Shown here in pieces: positions 1 through 9,080 of a stretch of 64,000 nt of DNA. A program made the position numbers and the translations under genes. The stretch lies in NCBI RefSeq assembly GCF_001905005.1, contig NZ_LWKZ01000023.1, positions 868,001-932,000 on the forward strand. Direction: 5' to 3'. The DNA is from Streptomyces sp. CB02923 (GTDB taxonomy: Bacteria > Actinomycetota > Actinomycetes > Streptomycetales > Streptomycetaceae). The notes beneath the pieces were generated by a model that was not told the origin of the DNA, did no database searches, and saw nothing but the letters and a program-made list of their open reading frames with translations. Position 1 is the stretch's first letter. Every line of letters begins with the position of its first letter.

Positions 1-424
1 CCTTGCCCTGGTAGGAGCCGCCCTTCTTCCAGCACACGAACCAGCTCGGCGCGAAGGCGATCTGCCCGTTCACGGTGCTCTGGGGGGTGGACTGCACCCG
101 GATCGCGCCCAGGTTGTGCGGACAGACCACGTCTCCGAGGAAGTTCATGCCGGTCCAGTCGGTGTGCCGCGCGTCGGCCCGCGTCTGGCATCCGGCGGCG
201 ACGCCCGTACGGAACCCGCCGTCCGCCCCGCCACGGGACCCGCCCGCCGTGGCCTGCGGCGCCGGGGGAGCGATCAGCGCAGCCGCGAGCAGCACCGTCA
301 CCGCAAGCGCTCCCTGATGCTCCGCCGCCCGCGCCCGCCCTCTTCGCAACACCCCCCGGACGCGCCGGGCGTGAAGACCGCTCCGGGCGCGTGCGCCGAC
401 ACCTCTGACGACTCTGACGGCCAT
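1..424 (-). CDS. Secreted protein, 3' end outside the window
   Basis: The frame opens with ATG at 424 and is still open at the left edge, so the C-terminus is missing. About 35 arginine-rich residues precede a hydrophobic stretch (LAVTVLLAAALIAPPAP) that ends near an A-T-A-G site, consistent with a long actinobacterial Sec signal peptide. The mature part has three visible cysteines (AAGCQTR, DVVCPHN, FVCWKK) and ends in the window at KKGGSYQGK, suggesting a small disulfide-bonded extracellular protein. I do not recognise a family. Export is inferred from the N-terminus only. Confidence 0.6.
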   Translation of the reverse strand, partial: MAVRVVRGVGARARSGLHARRVRGVLRRGRARAAEHQGALAVTVLLAAALIAPPAPQATAGGSRGGADGGFRTGVAAGCQTRADARHTDWTGMNFLGDVVCPHNLGAIRVQSTPQSTVNGQIAFAPSWFVCWKKGGSYQGK

Positions 425-543
425 GTCTGATCTCCTGCGGTCGGCCGGCCGTCGCGTCGTCCCCACCCGTCTGCCGGACGAGGTCCCCGGGACGCCGCAC
501 GGCCCGGGGCCGCCCGCACACCGGGCACGGGACGGCACCGGGT

Positions 544-603
544 GTCACGGCGGCAACGGCACGGCGAAGGGCAACGGATGTCATGGCGGCAACGGCACGG
601 CGA
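544..603. repeat. Two imperfect 24-bp direct repeats
   Basis: Copies at 544-567 and 580-603 differ by one base and lie 36 bp apart, in the gap between the secreted-protein gene and the 3' end of the exporter gene. No gene was found in 425-657. Confidence 0.6.
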
Positions 604-657
604 CGGGAACCGGCGTGATGCGCTGTCCCACCGATCCTCCCACCACCCCCTGACACC

Positions 658-1992
658 TCACTGACGACCGCCTGACCGCCCCGGCGGCACGGAGTCCGCC
701 ACCGGCCTGTCCACTCGCCGGCCCTTCCGTACGCCCTTGCCGTCCGCTCCCGCCGACGCCGTCCGCCGTACCGCCAGCGGCACCAGCACACACGGCACGG
801 CGACGCACACGGCCAGGGCGGACGCGGTCATCCCCGGCCAGAGCCCGGCCACGGACCCGTACACCGTGCTCGCCAGTTGTTGCAGACAGAAGAAGAGCCC
901 GGAAGCGTTGCCGGGACTGCGGCCGACCGAGTGCAGCATGCCTGCCTGGGACGCGGGCAGGACCGCGCCGACCCCGGCCATCACCACCATCATGGGCACC
1001 ACCACAGGCCACGGCGAATGCCGGGCCCCCAGCCCGGCGGCGGCCGCGGCGACCACGGCCAACAGGACGCCGCCCAGCGCGCACACCACCGCGGCACGCC
1101 GCAGCAGAGCGGTCAGCTCCCACCTGGCCGAGAGCCCCCGGACCGCGAACGCACCGGCCACCGCGCCCAGCGCGGTCACCGCCACCAGCCCGCCGTACGC
1201 CGTCGGCGTCAGCCGGATTCCCACGCCCAGCGCGTGCGCCGAGTACGTCACGAACACGACATGCGCCATCGACGCCAGACTGATGGCGTACCAGCAGGCA
1301 CGGTAGGAGGGGTCCCGCAGATGGACGGCATAGTCCGCCAGCACCGTCCGCACCCGCACTCCCCGGCGCCCCTCCGGCTCCGCACCGGACGGCACCACGA
1401 CGAGGAAGAGCACGGCAGCCACCGCACCGAGCACCGCCATGAGGACGAAGACGCCCCGCCAGCCCGTCGACTCGGTCAGCCGGCCACCGAGGACGGGCGT
1501 CAGGCACGGGGTGACCGCGATGGCGGCCATCAGCGTGGACAGCGTGCGCACGCGCAGCGCCTCGGGGTAGACGTGCCGCACCGTCAGACGCGCCAGCACC
1601 GTCGCCGCACACCCGCCGAGCGCCTGGACGAACCGCCCCGCCACGAGCACCGGCAGCGTCGGGGCCACCGCGCACACCACCGAGGCCACGACGAACAGCC
1701 CCAGCGCCCACAACTGGGTCCGCCGCACCCCCCAGCGCTCCACCAGCATCCCGGCCAGCAGGACCGACACCGCGAACCCGGCCAGATAGAGCGTGACGAC
1801 CAACTGCACCGCCCCCGGACCACCGGACGGCAACGCCGCCATCCCGGGCAGTGCGGGCGCCACGACGGTCACCCCGAACTGAGGGATCACCGACACCAAC
1901 GCCAGCACACAGGAGACCCGGCCCAGCCCGCCCCGGCGCCCACCCGGCCGGAACGGCGTCCCCTCCTCACCCACTGAACGCCTTGGCCGCAC
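658..1992 (-). CDS. MFS drug exporter, Bcr/CflA-like
   Basis: About 444 residues with roughly 12 hydrophobic segments. The major facilitator motif between segments 2 and 3 is visible (GMLVERWGVRRT), and an ALGG-containing segment 4 with TLMAAIAVTPCLTPVLGG is typical of the 12-segment Bcr/CflA drug:proton antiporters. The GTG start overlaps the 3' end of the SARP gene by 26 bp, so the two are translationally coupled. A GTG at 1974 is an alternative start. Export of a product of the neighbouring pyrimidine cluster is an inference from position. Confidence 0.85.
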   Translation of the reverse strand: MRPRRSVGEEGTPFRPGGRRGGLGRVSCVLALVSVIPQFGVTVVAPALPGMAALPSGGPGAVQLVVTLYLAGFAVSVLLAGMLVERWGVRRTQLWALGLFVVASVVCAVAPTLPVLVAGRFVQALGGCAATVLARLTVRHVYPEALRVRTLSTLMAAIAVTPCLTPVLGGRLTESTGWRGVFVLMAVLGAVAAVLFLVVVPSGAEPEGRRGVRVRTVLADYAVHLRDPSYRACWYAISLASMAHVVFVTYSAHALGVGIRLTPTAYGGLVAVTALGAVAGAFAVRGLSARWELTALLRRAAVVCALGGVLLAVVAAAAAGLGARHSPWPVVVPMMVVMAGVGAVLPASQAGMLHSVGRSPGNASGLFFCLQQLASTVYGSVAGLWPGMTASALAVCVAVPCVLVPLAVRRTASAGADGKGVRKGRRVDRPVADSVPPGRSGGRQ

Positions 1993-2779
1993 CCTCCCGC
2001 AGCCGTAGGTACCGCAGATTCTGCAACGCGGGGTCGTGCCCCAGAATCGCGCGCTCCACTGTACGCAGCGGCGGTGACGGCTCCAGACCCAGCTCGTCCG
2101 CGAGCCTGCGGCGCATCTGCTGGTACACGTTCAGCGCCTCGGCCTGCCGCCCCGACCGGTACAGCGCCACCATCAACTGCTGGCAGAACTTCTCCCGCAG
2201 CGGATTGCTCGTACACACCTCGTGCAGCTCACCGAGGATCTGCGCGTGCTGTCCGGTGTCCATCTGCACATCGAAGAGCAGCTCCAGGGCCTGTAGCCGG
2301 TACTCCTCGTAACGTGCCGCGGCGGCCTGGCACAACGGTCCGCCGCCGCTCCCGCCGAAGACCGGACCGTGCCACAGGCCGAGTACGGTCCGCAGCAGGC
2401 ACGCCACCTGAACCGGCTGATCCGCCTTCAGCCCCGCGGCCCGGCGCACGGCCGCCACGAAGTCGGCCGCGTCCAGCCCGACTCCGTCCATGACGAGCTG
2501 ATATCCGTTGTGGTACCCCACCAGCCGTGATCCGTCGGTGCCCGGCTCCAGCGTCTGCAGCCATCTTCGCAGCCGGCTCACATGGGCCTGGAGCGCGTTG
2601 GCCACGCCTTCGGGAGCATGGTCGTTCCATATCTCCCGCACCAGCGAGTCGACGGGGACGACCCGCCCTTCGCTGACGAGCAGCGCCTGAAGGAGAACGC
2701 GCTGGAAACCACCCCTGACCCTGAAGGTGGTGTGCGTTGCCCGCGCCTGCAGAACTCCCAAGATCTCGAACCTCACCAT
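1967..2779 (-). CDS. SARP-family transcriptional activator
   Basis: 270 residues. A winged-helix domain of the OmpR type (residues 1-95, opening MVRFEILGVLQ, with VSRLRRWLQT in the recognition region) is followed by a BTAD domain (about 100-250, with ALYRSGRQAEALNVYQQMRR and LADELGLEPSPPL). These are the hallmarks of small AfsR/DnrI/RedD-type activators of antibiotic clusters. The start at 2779 is chosen because GGAGGGTGG sits just before it; the frame extends further upstream without a better site. It is co-transcribed with the exporter and probably controls the pyrimidine-modification genes upstream of it. Confidence 0.9.
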   Translation of the reverse strand: MVRFEILGVLQARATHTTFRVRGGFQRVLLQALLVSEGRVVPVDSLVREIWNDHAPEGVANALQAHVSRLRRWLQTLEPGTDGSRLVGYHNGYQLVMDGVGLDAADFVAAVRRAAGLKADQPVQVACLLRTVLGLWHGPVFGGSGGGPLCQAAAARYEEYRLQALELLFDVQMDTGQHAQILGELHEVCTSNPLREKFCQQLMVALYRSGRQAEALNVYQQMRRRLADELGLEPSPPLRTVERAILGHDPALQNLRYLRLREGAAKAFSG

Positions 2780-3620
2780 GCCACCCTCCAAAGGTGCACG
2801 GACATGTGGAATTCCCGGGGTGAACGCCTCGGAAAGGGCCGGACCGAGCCGCGTCACCACACGGCATTCACGTCGCCGGGCATTCCGGCCCACGCCGCAC
2901 TCCCGCACCACGGCACCTGGAACCACCCCACCCCACCCATGACGCCCGCCCGCTGACCTCGACGCACGCGAGCCTCTCCCGGCATTCCGCCCCCGGTGGC
3001 CACCCGACAGCGCTCAAACCACTGCTTCAACAACCGGAACAGCATGCTGCGCACTCCCCGCCAGTGACGTGACCTCATCCGGCCGATCCGCTCCAGCAGG
3101 TCCCGTACGGAAGCCCAGTGCCATGACGCCTCCGGGGGAACGGCCGAAGCGGACATGCAGCGTCGATACTGAAGCCACCTGCCACCCCAGGCAAGCACCG
3201 TGTTGTCCGGCCTTTGTCCGCCTCCCCCGGCACGGAGAAAACAGAAACCGGTGCACCCGCAAACACCAGCGAGGCAGCAAGCCGGACGCCGCCGAAACCG
3301 CACTCCCGTAGCGTTTCGCTGTCCGGCCTTGTCAGACGTGCCGGAACTGTCCGGCAGCCGGTGTGAGCGGGTGGGTCCCGTGGGCCGGATCCGGTGCGGG
3401 ACGCACTTCGGGGCAGCGTTCTCGGAAGGGAAGCGGCGTCGTGCCGATCGTGATGTCACGGGTGGCGGCGCGCAGGACGTCCGGACCGGGAGCCGATCAC
3501 CGGAGCACTTCCCCGCCCGCGTCCGTCCCGCGTCCGTCCCGCGTCCGTCCCGCATCCGTCGCGCATCCGGAGCGTGGGAAGGTCCCGGTGCCGCGCACCG
3601 GCGCACCGGCGTGCGCGCGT
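2780..3620. other. 841-bp gap, SARP upstream region
   Basis: No convincing gene. Short open frames on both strands (for example 3014-3280 minus) lack homology-like sequence and good ribosome sites. The gap holds an 11-bp tandem array (3518-3569) and a TGTCCG pair spaced 11 bp (3204 and 3215), and it must contain the promoter of the SARP-exporter operon. Confidence 0.5.
3518..3569. repeat. 11-bp direct repeats, about 4.7 copies
   Basis: Unit CGCGTCCGTCC, with three exact copies at 3518-3550 then a degenerate copy and a partial one. One helical turn of spacing is what SARP proteins recognise as direct heptamers, so this may be an operator. It could equally be neutral repeat DNA just past thiD. 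Confidence 0.55.
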
Positions 3621-4445
3621 CTACCGCCCGACAGCCTGCCCCTCCACCGGCGGTACGCGGCGCACGAGACCGAGCACATCGACCGGATGCACCCGCGCGC
3701 CGAGGTGACCGAGCCCGGCGCGGACACCCGCGGCGGCCCGCGCGCCGGCCTCCCGCACGGCCAGGTCCAGCGGCCGGCCGTGGGCGAGCAGGCCGGCGGT
3801 CAGGGCGGAGTGCGCGCATCCCACGCCGTGCTCGGCCGCGTTGTCGTGGCGCTCGCTGGTCAGCTGCGCGTGCCGCTCGCCGTCGAAGAACCAGTCCCCG
3901 CTCTCGCCCGGCCCCGGCGTGATGACCACCGTCGGCGCACCCAGCCCCGCGATCGTCTCGGCCAGCTCCCGGCGGGAACCGTCCCGGCCCGCCAGCAGAC
4001 CGGCCTCCCTGCGATTGGGCGTGATCACCACCGAGGACGGGAACAGGTCGCGGATCACGGCCTTGGTCACGTCCGTGTCCGCCGAGAGCCAGGAGCCGGC
4101 GGCCGTCACCATGACCGGGTCCACGACGACGGGCACCCCGCGGGCCGCGAACCCGGCCAGCTCGGGGGCGAGGGCCGCGAGCAGCTCGGGGCTCCAGGTC
4201 GTCCCCACCTTGACCGCGGCGATCGGCAGGTCGGCACGGACGGCGCGCAACTGGGCCGTCACCGCCTCCACGGGCACGGACCAGCGGCCGGTCACCCCGC
4301 TCGTGTTCTGCGCCGTGATCCCGACGAGGACGGTGGCCGCGTAACAGCCCACCGAGGCGAATGCCTTGATGTCTCCCTGGATTCCCGCGCCTCCGCTGGA
4401 GTCGCTGGAACCGATGGTCAGACAGACCGGAACGGCGGCTGTCAT
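3621..4445 (-). CDS. thiD: ThiD-like hydroxymethylpyrimidine (phosphate) kinase
   Basis: 274 residues, the usual ThiD length. It opens MTAAVPVCLTIGSSDSSGGAGIQ, matching the ThiD substrate-binding start, continues with VVVDPVMVTAAG and VVITPNRREAGLL, and carries a GxGC anion-hole motif (HGVGCAHSALTAGLL). ThiD phosphorylates HMP and HMP-P with ATP. Here it is the last gene of the leftward operon after milA- and milB-like genes and is not beside other thiamine genes, so its substrate is probably the pathway's modified hydroxymethylpyrimidine. GGAAGGGG precedes the ATG. Confidence 0.88.
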   Translation of the reverse strand: MTAAVPVCLTIGSSDSSGGAGIQGDIKAFASVGCYAATVLVGITAQNTSGVTGRWSVPVEAVTAQLRAVRADLPIAAVKVGTTWSPELLAALAPELAGFAARGVPVVVDPVMVTAAGSWLSADTDVTKAVIRDLFPSSVVITPNRREAGLLAGRDGSRRELAETIAGLGAPTVVITPGPGESGDWFFDGERHAQLTSERHDNAAEHGVGCAHSALTAGLLAHGRPLDLAVREAGARAAAGVRAGLGHLGARVHPVDVLGLVRRVPPVEGQAVGR

Positions 4446-4500
4446 CCGTGCCCCTTCCCTCAGAAGCGCCCTGGGCTCGTACGCCGGACCGGCCGGCAGG

Positions 4501-5013
4501 TCAGCCGATGGTGGTCCGTTCGCCGCTGCGCGCGAGAACGCGCCCGACCGCCGCGTCCAGTTGTGGGTAGATCTCCGCCGGGTCGGCGAACCAGATGAAT
4601 TCCACGTTCGCCTGGTTCTCCAGACCGGTGACGAGGAAGGTGTGCTTCTGTTCCTTCTCCAGCATCAGGACCATCGGTTTCCGCAGCGCGCTCGCCCAGC
4701 CGATCTCCACGTGGGTACCGGCGGACGCCGGAACACCGGGGAAGGCGATGAACAGGTCGGAGCGGCTGATCTCCAGATAGTCCCGCTTGGTGGCCTCGGC
4801 CGCGGTGAGGAATTCCGCGCCCCATGCCTCGCGTCGGTGCGCGTTGTACACCGTGGCGCCGCGCTGTTCGAAGTGCTCGATGAGCCGGTGGAACTTGAGC
4901 CGGTCGGCGTCGGACATCAATCCGGTCCTGGGATCGACGAGCTGGAAGAAAGGACCGCCCACGAATACTTCGCGCAGGGCGGTGGGGCGCGTAGCAGTGC
5001 TGTCGGATGTCAT
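4501..5013 (-). CDS. milB-like: MilB-like CMP/hydroxymethyl-CMP N-glycosidase
   Basis: 170 residues of the nucleoside 2'-deoxyribosyltransferase fold. It has GGPFFQLVDPRTG (residues 19-31), YNAHRREAWGAEF and the nucleophile region GTHVEIGWAS with Glu103. Phe22 is the position that MilB and BcmB use, as I recall, to prefer ribonucleotides. Residue 23 is Phe, whereas MilB of mildiomycin synthesis has Arg23 there. The start at 5013 is chosen over 5025 because GGAGG lies 5-6 bp before it. The expected reaction releases 5-hydroxymethylcytosine from hydroxymethyl-CMP made by the preceding gene. Confidence 0.88.
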   Translation of the reverse strand: MTSDSTATRPTALREVFVGGPFFQLVDPRTGLMSDADRLKFHRLIEHFEQRGATVYNAHRREAWGAEFLTAAEATKRDYLEISRSDLFIAFPGVPASAGTHVEIGWASALRKPMVLMLEKEQKHTFLVTGLENQANVEFIWFADPAEIYPQLDAAVGRVLARSGERTTIG

Positions 5014-5082
5014 GCGGTCCTCCATCGGGAGTGCAACTCACCGGGCCGAAGCCCGTTGCGCGGTCTTGTGGGGTACGTCTTT

Positions 5083-5181
5083 CAGGGAGCGCAGGGAGCG
5101 CAGGGAGCGCAGGGAGCGCAGGGAGCGCAGGGAGCGCAGGGAACGAAGGGAACGAAGGGAACGCAGGGAACGCAGGGAACG
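5083..5181. repeat. 9-bp tandem array, 11 copies, between milA- and milB-like genes
   Basis: Six exact CAGGGAGCG units (5083-5136) followed by five variant units ending GGGAACG (5137-5181). The array fills most of the 177-bp gap between two genes of one operon and starts 10 bp after the milA stop. Confidence 0.9.
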
Positions 5182-5190
5182 GACGACGCG

Positions 5191-6204
5191 TCAGGTCCGG
5201 CTCTGCGCGAGTGCTTCGGCGAAGTGCCGGGGCCAGCGGGTGGCCAGCGCGCGGTGGTGGACGCCGGGCAGGACGGCCGCCACCTGCGGTGCCAGGCCGG
5301 TGCCGTGCCGCACTTGCCGGTAGCACTCGAAGAGCCCGACGACGTTGCGCCAGTACGGCGGCAGGTCGAGCCGTTCCAGCGCGGAGGGGGACAGCCGTAC
5401 GGAGTCGGTGCGCAGCCGGGCCTCCCAGTTCAGGACCTCTTGGATGCAGGGCCAGTTGTCCTGCCGGGGCATGGCGGGGAACGGGGCGGGCGGGGCGGGG
5501 CTGTGCGCCGCCTCGGCCAGCACCCGGTCCGCCCACTGCGCGTCCGAGTCGTATACGTGGACGGAGCCGACGTGGTGGCTGTACGAGCCGACGCCGACGC
5601 CGAGTTCGCGGGCCATCACCTCTTGGAGCAGGGTGAACGAGAAGACGTCGCTCACCACGCCGCGGAAGGCGTCGTTGGCCCGCATGAATCCGACCGTGCA
5701 CAGCTTTCCCTCGCGGATCATGAATTGCAGGGCAAGGGTGCAGGCGACGTCGATGTTTCCGGGAACCGCCAGTTCCCGTGGGGTGAAGATCTGCATCACC
5801 GCACGTTTGCTGTCCGGGTCCTCGCGCAGGGTGTTCAGCACGCTCTGCCACTGGTCCAGGCCGTCCGGAGGGTGCCGGAAAATGCGGGGGCCGTACGCGG
5901 TGCCTTGCAGGGTGCGGCCGTCCTGCGAGTAATGGGCGATACTCGACGCGTAGTGGCCGATGAAATCCAGCTCGTTCGTCCCGGACAAATACCACAGGGC
6001 CTCGGCGTAATTGAAGACGAGATTGGCCCGCCGGGCGGGCAGGGTGACGTGGCGCTGGACGGGATCGAGGAGACCGAAACCGACGCCGATGCGCTCGCGG
6101 CTCCTGAATCCTCTCGGCGCGTTGCGGTAGGCGGAGTTCTCGAACGTCTCCCGCAACTGGGCGAGATAGGCGTCCTGGAAGCTGTCGTACATGGGCGTGT
6201 TCAT
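5191..6204 (-). CDS. milA-like: MilA-like CMP 5-hydroxymethylase (thymidylate synthase family)
   Basis: 337 residues with the thymidylate synthase core: catalytic Cys155 (IDVACTLALQF), phosphate-binding SKR (132-134), MRANDAFRG and the HHVGSVHVYDSD segment. Asp186 replaces the Asn that thymidylate synthase uses to read uracil, as in dCMP hydroxymethylase, so cytosine is expected. Lys133 and Ala176 match the positions I recall as setting CMP over dCMP in MilA. Expected reaction: CMP plus methylene-tetrahydrofolate to 5-hydroxymethyl-CMP. Its ATG overlaps the stop of the hydroxylase gene (ATGA), with GAGGAG upstream. Confidence 0.9.
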   Translation of the reverse strand: MNTPMYDSFQDAYLAQLRETFENSAYRNAPRGFRSRERIGVGFGLLDPVQRHVTLPARRANLVFNYAEALWYLSGTNELDFIGHYASSIAHYSQDGRTLQGTAYGPRIFRHPPDGLDQWQSVLNTLREDPDSKRAVMQIFTPRELAVPGNIDVACTLALQFMIREGKLCTVGFMRANDAFRGVVSDVFSFTLLQEVMARELGVGVGSYSHHVGSVHVYDSDAQWADRVLAEAAHSPAPPAPFPAMPRQDNWPCIQEVLNWEARLRTDSVRLSPSALERLDLPPYWRNVVGLFECYRQVRHGTGLAPQVAAVLPGVHHRALATRWPRHFAEALAQSRT

Positions 6205-9080
6205 GTGTCACTCCTCGGTGCGGGAATGCCGCGGCCCGCCCGGTGCCGGGCGCCGGACCGCCGGGCGAGCGCGTCCACAGCGGCCATCAGGTGCTCCGGG
6301 GACAGGGGCAGCCGGTCGATGGCGGGCATCCATTCCGGGACGGCCGCGCATATCGCGGCAGCCACCGCCGCGGCGGCGGCCGAGGTGCCCGCTTCTCCGA
6401 TGCCCTTGACACCGAGCGGGTTGTACGGGGTCCCGGCCGTCGGGGCGGCGGGCGGCAGCAGGTCGACGTCGATGTCGGGCACGTCCGCCGCCAGCAGGAG
6501 CGGGTACTCCCCGAACCCCGTGACCAGCGGCTGCTCCCGCTCGTCGTAACGGATCTCCTCCAGCAGCGCGGCGCTCACCCCCTGGACGAGACCGCCCGCG
6601 AGCTGGCCGCGGACCACCCGCTCGTCGATCACCCGCCCCGCGTCGCAGGAGATCGCGAGCCGCTCGACCCGGACCAGGCAGAGTTCCGGGTCCACCGCCA
6701 CCGCGCAGGTCACCGCGCCGTGGGGGTAGGTGTGCGCGTCGACGGCGTACCGGCCGACCGCCCGGAGCCCGGCACCGCCCCGCCGCGCGATGCGGTCGAG
6801 CGGGACGGCGGTCCGGTCCGCGCCCGCGGCCCGGTCCCACTCGGCCGCGCGGCGCCGCAGCGCGACGCAGGCGGCGTGGACGGCGTTGCCGGTGTGCGTC
6901 GCGGTGCGGCTGGCGAAGGTGCCCGGTCCCGCGGCGCCCGAAGTGTGGTCGTCGAGCACGATGTGGACGCGGTCGCGGGGGATGCCCAGCGCGGTGGCCG
7001 CCACTCGGGCGAGCGTCGTGCGGTGGCTCTGCCCGGAGGGCGCGGCGGCCGCGTCGATCCGTACGGTGCCGTCCGGCCGCAAAGTGGCGACCGCCCGCTC
7101 GTCCCCGCCCATGCCGGCCTTGTCGACGAAGGGAACGACCGCCGTCCCGCGCCGCCACCCGTCCTCCGGAGAGCCGCCGGGGTCGTCGGGGCTTTCGAGA
7201 CTGCCGGGGCCTTTGAGGCCGCCGGGGCCGTGCGCCGTGCCGTCAGGAGCGCCGCTCGCCCCCGTGATCGTCCCCTCGCTCGTCCCCGGTCGCTGCGAGC
7301 CGGCCCGGCGGAGCGCTTGCTCGTACGCACCGGCCCGGCGGACCGCATGCTCGTACGCGCCGAGGAAGTCACCGCTGTCGTAGCGCACCGGCCCCTCGTT
7401 CACCGTGCCGGCGTCGTACGGCATGTCGGCGGCGGTCAGCAGGTTGCGACGGCGCACCTCGACGGGGTCGAGGTTCAGTTCGTGGGCGAGCAGGTCCAGC
7501 ATGCGTTCGCGCACGAAAGCGGCCTCCAGCCGGCCGGGCGCTCGCAGCGGCCCGACGGGTGTCCGGCTGGTCAGCAGGCAGCGGGCCCGCGCGCGGTAGC
7601 GGGGGAGCCGGTACGGGCCGGGGAACAGGGCCGTGGCCAGCAGGGCCTGGAGGGTGGTGAGCGGGCGGACGTACGCACCGGCGTCGGCGACGATCTCGGC
7701 ACCGGCGCCCAGCAGGCGCCCGTCCGGGTCGGCCCGCAGCTCGGCCCGCCACACCATGCCGCGCGAGTGGTGCGCCGCGACGACGTGCTCGGCCCGGTCC
7801 TCCAGCCACTTCACCGGCCGTCCGGCGCGCATCGCGAGCCAGGGGACGAGCAGATCCTCGGGGTGGGTTTCGCCCTTGACGCCGAACGCCCCGCCCACGT
7901 CCCCCGCGGGCAGGCTGATGTGCCGGGGGTCCAGGTCCAGAGACCGGGCGAGCAGTTCCCTGGTGAGCTGCGGGTGTTTGGTGACGCCGTGCACGGTGAG
8001 GCGGGGAGCGCGGGCGTCCCACTCGGCGAGCAGACCGCGGGTCTCCAGCGGCATGGCGGTCTGCCGGGGGAGGCGGAAGGTACGGGTGAGGACGACGGCG
8101 GCGTCGACGTCCGCCGGGTCCGGGCCCACTCGCTGGCGGACGGTGGCGATCCAGCGCGGGTCGTCGTCGGAGAGGTGGGACGTGCCGTGCTCGGGGCCGG
8201 ACAGCGGGGTGCGCGGGGCGCAGACGACGTCGACCAGTTCCGCGCCGTCCTCCGCGGCGGCGGCGCTCTCCGCCAGGACCACTGCCACCGGCTGGCCCGC
8301 GTAGCGAAGGTCCGTGGTGGCGAGGACCGGTTCCGCGGGGGCGGGGAGATCCCGGTGGAGCAGGCGCATGGCCTCGGGCAGGTCGTCGGCGGTGTACGCG
8401 GCGGACACACCGGGGTGGCGCAGAGCGCGCCGGACGTCGACGCGCAGCAGGGCCGCGTGGGCGACATGACTGCGGACCACCCGCGCCCACAGCTGTCCGG
8501 GCAGGTCGCGGGCGCCGACGAAGTCGCCGCGGCCGCTGAGCAGCCGCTCGTCCTCGACGCGCGGGGTGTGTCCGGGAGGGGACGTGCCCGCCGCCAGGCC
8601 GGCCGCCGCGTGGGTCAGGCCGGGGTAGCCGGTGCAGCGGCAGGTCACCTCGCTGACGCGGTGGCGTGCCGGTGGCCCGTCGACGGCTGCCGGGCCTCCT
8701 TCCGCGGTCCGGCGCTCGGTGTCTGTCAGCAGCGTCACGAACGCAGGTGTGCAGTACCCGCACTGGAGCGCCGAGGCGGCGCTCAGCCACGCGCGCACAC
8801 CGGCCAGGGCGGGGTCGCCGGAGCGTGCGGTGTGGATTCTCGCGCCGTGGCACTGCGCGGCCAGGATGAGGCAGGACCGTACCGGCCGGCCGTCGAGGCG
8901 CACCGTGCAGACCCCGCATTCTCCCTGGTCGCAGCCAGTGCCGACCGGGGAGCCGAGGCCGGCGAGCAGCCCCGCGAGCGTCTCGCGCGGCTCCGTGCGC
9001 AGGCGGTGGTGTTCCCCGTCGACGTGGCAGGAGAGCGCCACGCGGGTGTCGGTGCGAGCACCGGAGCCGGTTCGAGACAT
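6201..9080 (-). CDS. Fused Fe-S/molybdopterin subunit of a xanthine dehydrogenase-family hydroxylase
   Basis: 959 residues. An N-terminal ferredoxin domain has Cys50, 55, 58 and 70, then a second 2Fe-2S domain has Cys107, 110, 146 and 148. The molybdopterin part has the GRGDFVGARD entry segment, GGAFGVKGE, PLRAPGRLEAAF and GVKGIGEAG with the catalytic-type Glu896, so it looks active. A Gly/Pro-rich insert lies near residues 610-660. The FAD subunit is encoded in the divergent operon. First gene of the leftward operon. The start at 9080 gives a GGGGGAA site; the frame runs a little further upstream. Substrate unknown, probably a pyrimidine. Confidence 0.88.
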   Translation of the reverse strand: MSRTGSGARTDTRVALSCHVDGEHHRLRTEPRETLAGLLAGLGSPVGTGCDQGECGVCTVRLDGRPVRSCLILAAQCHGARIHTARSGDPALAGVRAWLSAASALQCGYCTPAFVTLLTDTERRTAEGGPAAVDGPPARHRVSEVTCRCTGYPGLTHAAAGLAAGTSPPGHTPRVEDERLLSGRGDFVGARDLPGQLWARVVRSHVAHAALLRVDVRRALRHPGVSAAYTADDLPEAMRLLHRDLPAPAEPVLATTDLRYAGQPVAVVLAESAAAAEDGAELVDVVCAPRTPLSGPEHGTSHLSDDDPRWIATVRQRVGPDPADVDAAVVLTRTFRLPRQTAMPLETRGLLAEWDARAPRLTVHGVTKHPQLTRELLARSLDLDPRHISLPAGDVGGAFGVKGETHPEDLLVPWLAMRAGRPVKWLEDRAEHVVAAHHSRGMVWRAELRADPDGRLLGAGAEIVADAGAYVRPLTTLQALLATALFPGPYRLPRYRARARCLLTSRTPVGPLRAPGRLEAAFVRERMLDLLAHELNLDPVEVRRRNLLTAADMPYDAGTVNEGPVRYDSGDFLGAYEHAVRRAGAYEQALRRAGSQRPGTSEGTITGASGAPDGTAHGPGGLKGPGSLESPDDPGGSPEDGWRRGTAVVPFVDKAGMGGDERAVATLRPDGTVRIDAAAAPSGQSHRTTLARVAATALGIPRDRVHIVLDDHTSGAAGPGTFASRTATHTGNAVHAACVALRRRAAEWDRAAGADRTAVPLDRIARRGGAGLRAVGRYAVDAHTYPHGAVTCAVAVDPELCLVRVERLAISCDAGRVIDERVVRGQLAGGLVQGVSAALLEEIRYDEREQPLVTGFGEYPLLLAADVPDIDVDLLPPAAPTAGTPYNPLGVKGIGEAGTSAAAAAVAAAICAAVPEWMPAIDRLPLSPEHLMAAVDALARRSGARHRAGRGIPAPRSDT

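Noticed and set aside
3014..3280. 88-codon minus-strand frame upstream of the SARP gene
   Set aside because: No ribosome site, no recognisable sequence; competing frames equally open.
5083..5181. CRISPR-like array
   Set aside because: Units of 9 bp in tandem with no spacers.
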